Assembly: GCA_944323875.1 (NCBI GenBank)
Contig: CALUUH010000006.1
Span: 1 to 64,000, forward strand
Direction: 5' to 3'
Length of the DNA: 64,000 nt
DNA from: Candidatus Gastranaerophilales bacterium
Lineage (GTDB): Bacteria; Cyanobacteriota; Vampirovibrionia; Gastranaerophilales; Gastranaerophilaceae
The translations under genes and the position numbers were made by a program. The notes under the pieces are model-generated. The model was not told the origin of the DNA. It worked only from the letters and a program-made list of their open reading frames with translations, and ran no database searches. Positions 60,918-64,000 of the stretch are shown here, one piece after another. Within the stretch, counting starts at the first letter, position 1; every line of letters begins with the position of its first letter.

Positions 60918-62252
60918 TTATTTCTGAATGTAAATTGTGCGGAATGTAAAGGCTTCCAGCGTTTCTGAGAAATAATTATGAGGCATGCCGGCTTTTTGTT
61001 TCAAAGCATTTAAAAACTCTTTTTTATCAGGAAGCTGTTCCCACACAACCGGTAAAAATACGGCCTGATAGTTTTTGTCGCGTATAATGAGTCCGTCAAC
61101 ATTAGGGATTAATTTATCAAGAAGTTCTTGTTCTGTTTTAAAATCAACGCGCTTAGGAGTAGATAAAAGTGAAATACTTATTTTTATATTTGCAAATTCT
61201 TCTTGCGAAAGCGGGCGGAAGCGAGGATCTGAAAATGCAGAGGCGTGTGCATTTTTGTATAAATCGGTAATTAGCGGCCTGTGCGCAATAATAGAGCCGA
61301 TGCAGCCGCGCAAATTGTTGTTAATTTCCAGAGTGACAAAACATGCTCCGTTTTCTTCCAGAACGCAAGGGCCTTTTGCCGGCGGGTAGCTGCCTAATTG
61401 CAAACCGGATTGAATACTTTCGTGTGCTGTTTTTATCAAAAGTTCAGAATAATTTTCTTTGATATATTCGTTTTTCTCACCTTCGTACAAAAACCAGCCG
61501 CCGTAACCGACAACGCGTGAGGTGTCACCAGTTGTTGCAGAGGAATTTGTAAGCCCTGTTCTGATAAACGAATAATCCTTTTGAGCGGCAAAGTTTACAG
61601 CCCCGCAAATTCCGACGGCTCCGCAGGCTTGCTCGTATTCAAAGTTTTTTACGTCATTACTTTCTATCATGCCGGCCGTGTAATTGTCCAGTTTAATAGC
61701 TTCTTTGGCCGGATAATAGTGGCTCAAATCACTTGATATAATAAAGGCGTTTTCTTTGTTTTGATAAAAATGATCTATAACTTCTGTGAGATTTTTAAAA
61801 TTTTCACATCCGTATACAACCGGAATAATTTGTACATCCGGCAAAAAATATTTAATAAAAGGAAGCTGAACTTCGATACTGTGTTCTTTTTCAAATGCAG
61901 CATCGTTTATGTCGCAGCCGCAAAATTGTGCAAACTCTTTAGTTAATTCGGAGTTGACATTTAGTGCACCAAGAGGTGTTTTAAAAGAATCGTAGCTGCT
62001 TATCACGCAGCCGTAAAGCCTTTCATAATGCGAAGGAGAGAATACAAAGACATTTTTAACGGATTTATCCAGAAATTTGTAAGTATTGTAAGCAGTTTGA
62101 CCTGAATAAATGTATCCGGCATGGGGCACGATTATTAGACGGGAATTGTAGTTTGCCGGTAGTCCGTTATCAAATTTCTTAAATAGATTTTCTAAATCTT
62201 CTCTGCTGTCAGGATAAAAAGTCCCGGCCTGCGCTGTCTCTTTTGTGTTCAT
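60918..62252 (-). CDS. Memo-AMMECR1 fusion (AmmeMemoRadiSam system B and A)
   Basis: 444 residues. The N-terminal ~265 residues are a Memo/extradiol-dioxygenase-like domain (IIVPHAGYIYSGQTAY, FSPSHYERLYG, SSDLSHYYP, with metal-ligand His residues), and the C-terminal ~175 an AMMECR1 domain (GACFVTLEINNNLRGCIGSI, HASAFSDPRFRPLS). The third member, a radical SAM protein, is not adjacent. Its biochemical role is unsettled. ATG 62252 has TATAAT six bases upstream and no SD; an in-frame reading to 62330 adds 26 residues. Confidence 0.92.
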   Translation of the reverse strand: MNTKETAQAGTFYPDSREDLENLFKKFDNGLPANYNSRLIIVPHAGYIYSGQTAYNTYKFLDKSVKNVFVFSPSHYERLYGCVISSYDSFKTPLGALNVNSELTKEFAQFCGCDINDAAFEKEHSIEVQLPFIKYFLPDVQIIPVVYGCENFKNLTEVIDHFYQNKENAFIISSDLSHYYPAKEAIKLDNYTAGMIESNDVKNFEYEQACGAVGICGAVNFAAQKDYSFIRTGLTNSSATTGDTSRVVGYGGWFLYEGEKNEYIKENYSELLIKTAHESIQSGLQLGSYPPAKGPCVLEENGACFVTLEINNNLRGCIGSIIAHRPLITDLYKNAHASAFSDPRFRPLSQEEFANIKISISLLSTPKRVDFKTEQELLDKLIPNVDGLIIRDKNYQAVFLPVVWEQLPDKKEFLNALKQKAGMPHNYFSETLEAFTFRTIYIQK

Positions 62253-62298
62253 ATATTCATTATACCCCAAAATAAAGTTATACGAATTACCATGGTGA

Positions 62299-62508
62299 TT
62301 ATTTTTGCACGATTTTAAGTTCGTAACCAAGATAGTCTAAAATTTCCTGTACAGTTTCAAAACGAATACGTTTTTTAAGAAGCCTGTCAGAAAGTCCGCT
62401 TTGCACAGGAATATCATACCCCTGTTCATGCATTAATTGAGCGAGTTTGCGGAACGATAATCCTCTGCGAAATAATAACAAATGTATTTCTTCTCTTATA
62501 TCTAACAT
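62299..62508 (-). CDS. Small helix-turn-helix-like protein
   Basis: 69 residues from ATG 62508 (another reading from 62544 adds 12). MLDIREEIHLLLFRRGLSFRKLAQLMHEQG-type sequence (quoted in part: RRGLSFRKLAQLMHE) followed by SGLSDRLLKKRIRFETVQEIL has the spacing of an XRE-like helix-turn-helix. It is minus-strand, upstream of the Memo gene. No clear SD. It may act as a regulator. Confidence 0.65.
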   Translation of the reverse strand: MLDIREEIHLLLFRRGLSFRKLAQLMHEQGYDIPVQSGLSDRLLKKRIRFETVQEILDYLGYELKIVQK

Positions 62509-62537
62509 ACTAACAATTGTAATGTCAGTTATTTCAC

Positions 62538-62566
62538 TTGACAAAAATATGAATAATTGATATATA
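62538..62566 (+). promoter_or_regulatory. Promoter of the repeat-derived ORF
   Basis: TTGACA (62538-62543), 17-base spacer, TATATA (62561-62566), followed by SD AGGAG and ATG 62617. Confidence 0.6.
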
Positions 62567-62616
62567 TTACATGCTAATGATATGTATTATATATTAAATA
62601 TGAATAGGAGAATTAT

Positions 62617-63105
62617 ATGAGCAAAAGAAATACTCAATTAAGACAGGCATTTACACCAGCAGGAGGCAGGTTCACCTGGCAGACTGAGTCTGGCGGGCAG
62701 ATCCGCTCTTACACTCAGGAGACTGCTAAAGACGAACAACAATCGCTACAAATTCCTCGCCCCTTGCGGGAGAGGACGAATTTGTTAGCGAACGAATGTG
62801 AGCTTAGAAATTCGGGTGAGGGGTCAGACAAAAGCGATAAGACCGAAGTAACCCCTCACCAAGCAAGGCTAAACTCACGTTGTTCGTCAAGCCTTGCTAT
62901 CCTCTCCCCAGAGGGCGAGGAAATTCATGACACACCCCGTCACAAAGCAGCAAAGCCAGCCTCATGTAAATCTATAGTGCCTCAGTGCCCTGTCTTGGAT
63001 TTGCTTCACGCTCGCAGAGTTTCGCCTATAGTGCTAGCGCACAAGTCGGCTCAATCTGCTCGCTACCCGGACTCGCTTTGCTCCGTCCGTCCGCAAATCC
63101 GCTAG
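62617..63105 (+). pseudogene. Prepilin-leader remnant or repeat-derived ORF
   Basis: 162 residues of in-frame repeats with a promoter and strong SD (AGGAG). Residues about 80-130 (SPEGEEIHDTPRHKAAKPAS) closely match the leader of the prepilin at 48335 (SPKGEEFHDRARHEAAEPAS) in order and frame. Where that gene continues through an octamer array into the pilin, this one runs into the GC-rich repeat and stops. It probably derives from a prepilin gene that lost its body. An expressed leader-only peptide is possible but unlikely. Confidence 0.6.
62993..63102. repeat. GC-rich repeat, copy 2
   Basis: About 110 bp, clearly homologous to 50589-50706 including the GGATTTGC/GCAAATCC ends, with a short internal deletion. 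It too is bordered by octamers (TCAGTGCC before; TAGTGCCTTAGTAAC after). Confidence 0.8.
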
Positions 63106-63117
63106 TGCCTTAGTAAC

Positions 63118-64000
63118 TTAGTGCCTTTTAGGTCTGTAGGTGAGCAATATATCCGGCGGGAACATCTGTATTTCCTCAAATTCAAAATTTTTGCACTGTG
63201 CTATATCTGAAATTCGCTGAAAATCAAAGCAGGATAAAGAAGAATTGTCGCCTGTTATTTTCGGCGCTATAAAGTGATAAATTTTATCCGCAAACGTTAG
63301 TACCGACCCATTTAAGTGCCCGCCGCTTTCTACAAATATACTTTTTATACCGAGTTCAAATGCCTTTTCAAACACAAAATTCAGGTCAAGTTTTTCGTTT
63401 ACAACAGGTGTTTTGATAAAATTAACCCCGCCTTCAAACATATCAAGTGTGGCGTTAAAAAGATAAATCTCGCCTTCTTTATATATCGGCGTTTCAAGAT
63501 TGGTTTTGAGTTCTCTATCAAGTATGATTTTTTTTCTGTGCGCCATTGTCGGATTGTCTGCAATAATTGTTGCGGAGGATGTCATAATCGCATCATAACG
63601 GCTGCGGATTTTTCTGGCCTCCATACGGGCTGCATCTGAAGTTATCCATTTTGATGAGCCGTTTGAAGCAGCTATTTTCCCGTCAAGAGTTGTCGCTGTT
63701 TTTATTGCTATGAATGTTTTATTCTCCGTCATATTTTTTATAAATACTTCGTTGAGTTTTTTGCATTCATCTTCCAGCACACCTGTTATAACTTCAATTC
63801 CTGCATTTTTAAGTTTTTCAATACCGCGGCCTGCAACAAGCGGATTAGGGTCAACCATTCCCACAACTACACGCTTTATTCTTTTTTCAATGATAAAATC
63901 AGCACAAGGAGGGGTTTTGCCGTAATGCGAACATGGCTCAAGATTAACGATTAAGGTTTCGCCTTCTCCTGCTTTAATTTTGAGAAGCGCATCGCGTTCG
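63118..64000 (-). CDS. ribD: Riboflavin biosynthesis deaminase/reductase RibD, 5' end outside window
   Basis: A partial gene read from the window end. The deaminase zinc motif EPCSHYGKTPPC is visible at about 63899-63934 region, followed by VVVGMVDPNPLVAGRGI and then the reductase domain (FIAIKTATTLDGKIA, WITSDAARMEARKIRSRYDAIM, FVESGGHLNGSVL). It converts diaminohydroxyribosylaminopyrimidine phosphate toward riboflavin. The first part of the deaminase domain lies beyond base 64000. Its stop codon is next to the octamer array that ends the repeat-derived ORF. Confidence 0.93.
   Translation of the reverse strand, partial: ERDALLKIKAGEGETLIVNLEPCSHYGKTPPCADFIIEKRIKRVVVGMVDPNPLVAGRGIEKLKNAGIEVITGVLEDECKKLNEVFIKNMTENKTFIAIKTATTLDGKIAASNGSSKWITSDAARMEARKIRSRYDAIMTSSATIIADNPTMAHRKKIILDRELKTNLETPIYKEGEIYLFNATLDMFEGGVNFIKTPVVNEKLDLNFVFEKAFELGIKSIFVESGGHLNGSVLTFADKIYHFIAPKITGDNSSLSCFDFQRISDIAQCKNFEFEEIQMFPPDILLTYRPKRH

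Overview
The window reads as chromosome of a low-GC, non-photosynthetic relative of the Cyanobacteria, most likely a gut Gastranaerophilales (Melainabacteria/Vampirovibrionia). The support is a cyanobacterial-type EF-Tu, a short omega-like RNA polymerase subunit of cyanobacterial pattern, prepilins with the signature KAAFTLAEVLITL, and diderm envelope genes (RND/TolC efflux, MlaD, LPS-free but outer-membrane-bearing set). The assignment is inference from sequence style; no 16S gene is present. Most genes are ordinary housekeeping genes in short operons on both strands.

Layout. 1-4.3 kb: hypothetical genes, a ribbon-helix-helix (RHH) regulator with a small partner, a HEAT-like protein, cobalamin adenosyltransferase, and a 123-bp inverted-repeat element. 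4.5-10.7 kb: a coiled-coil protein, rimP, an inserted four-helix-bundle element, nusA, tuf, dapB. 10.7-16.5 kb: a complete RND tripartite efflux operon. 16.6-20.5 kb: SpoIID-like protein, MurJ, TsaC. 20.5-20.8 kb: a dense non-coding locus with a candidate small RNA and a 21-residue hydrophobic peptide. 20.8-30 kb: lipA, lpd, alr, aroQ, then uncharacterised secreted proteins with a BlaI-like repressor. 30-47.8 kb: coaE, rluB-like, thioesterase, rubredoxin, tRNA-Pro, Fic, yidC, queA, panD, lysS, a glycosyltransferase, TerC, tyrS, cysE, upp, mlaD, rpoZ-like, punA. 47.8-50.8 kb: a repeat-rich accessory patch around one large prepilin gene. 50.8-64 kb: rplI, a MetE-like/CooC-like pair, polyprenyl synthase, lepB, gyrA, a TPR protein, a degenerate M48 peptidase, a Memo-AMMECR1 fusion, a repeat-derived pseudogene, and ribD running off the end.

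The most unusual content is in four places. (1) Between rimP and nusA lies a 436-bp element: an S23/IVS-type four-helix-bundle gene between 39-bp inverted repeats built of 9-nt iterons, with its start codon inside the left repeat. (2) The prepilin at 48335-50119 looks like the target of a diversity-generating retroelement acting in trans: a C-type-lectin-like tail rich in TAC/AAC codons, a GC-rich end, and a perfect 10-bp hairpin over the stop codon. Its N-terminal 245 residues are in-frame genomic repeats that prepilin peptidase would remove. (3) At 20545-20813 a small RNA and a convergent tiny hydrophobic peptide gene resemble a type I toxin-antitoxin locus. (4) At least eight genes and one small ORF have a -10 box six or seven bases before the start codon and no Shine-Dalgarno (SD) sequence, implying leaderless mRNAs.

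Interspersed TAAG-N4 octamer arrays, hairpins and a GC-rich 118-bp repeat occur at 4.3, 47.8-50.8 and 62.6-63.1 kb. They nest in one another and appear to have reshaped the coding sequences they touch.
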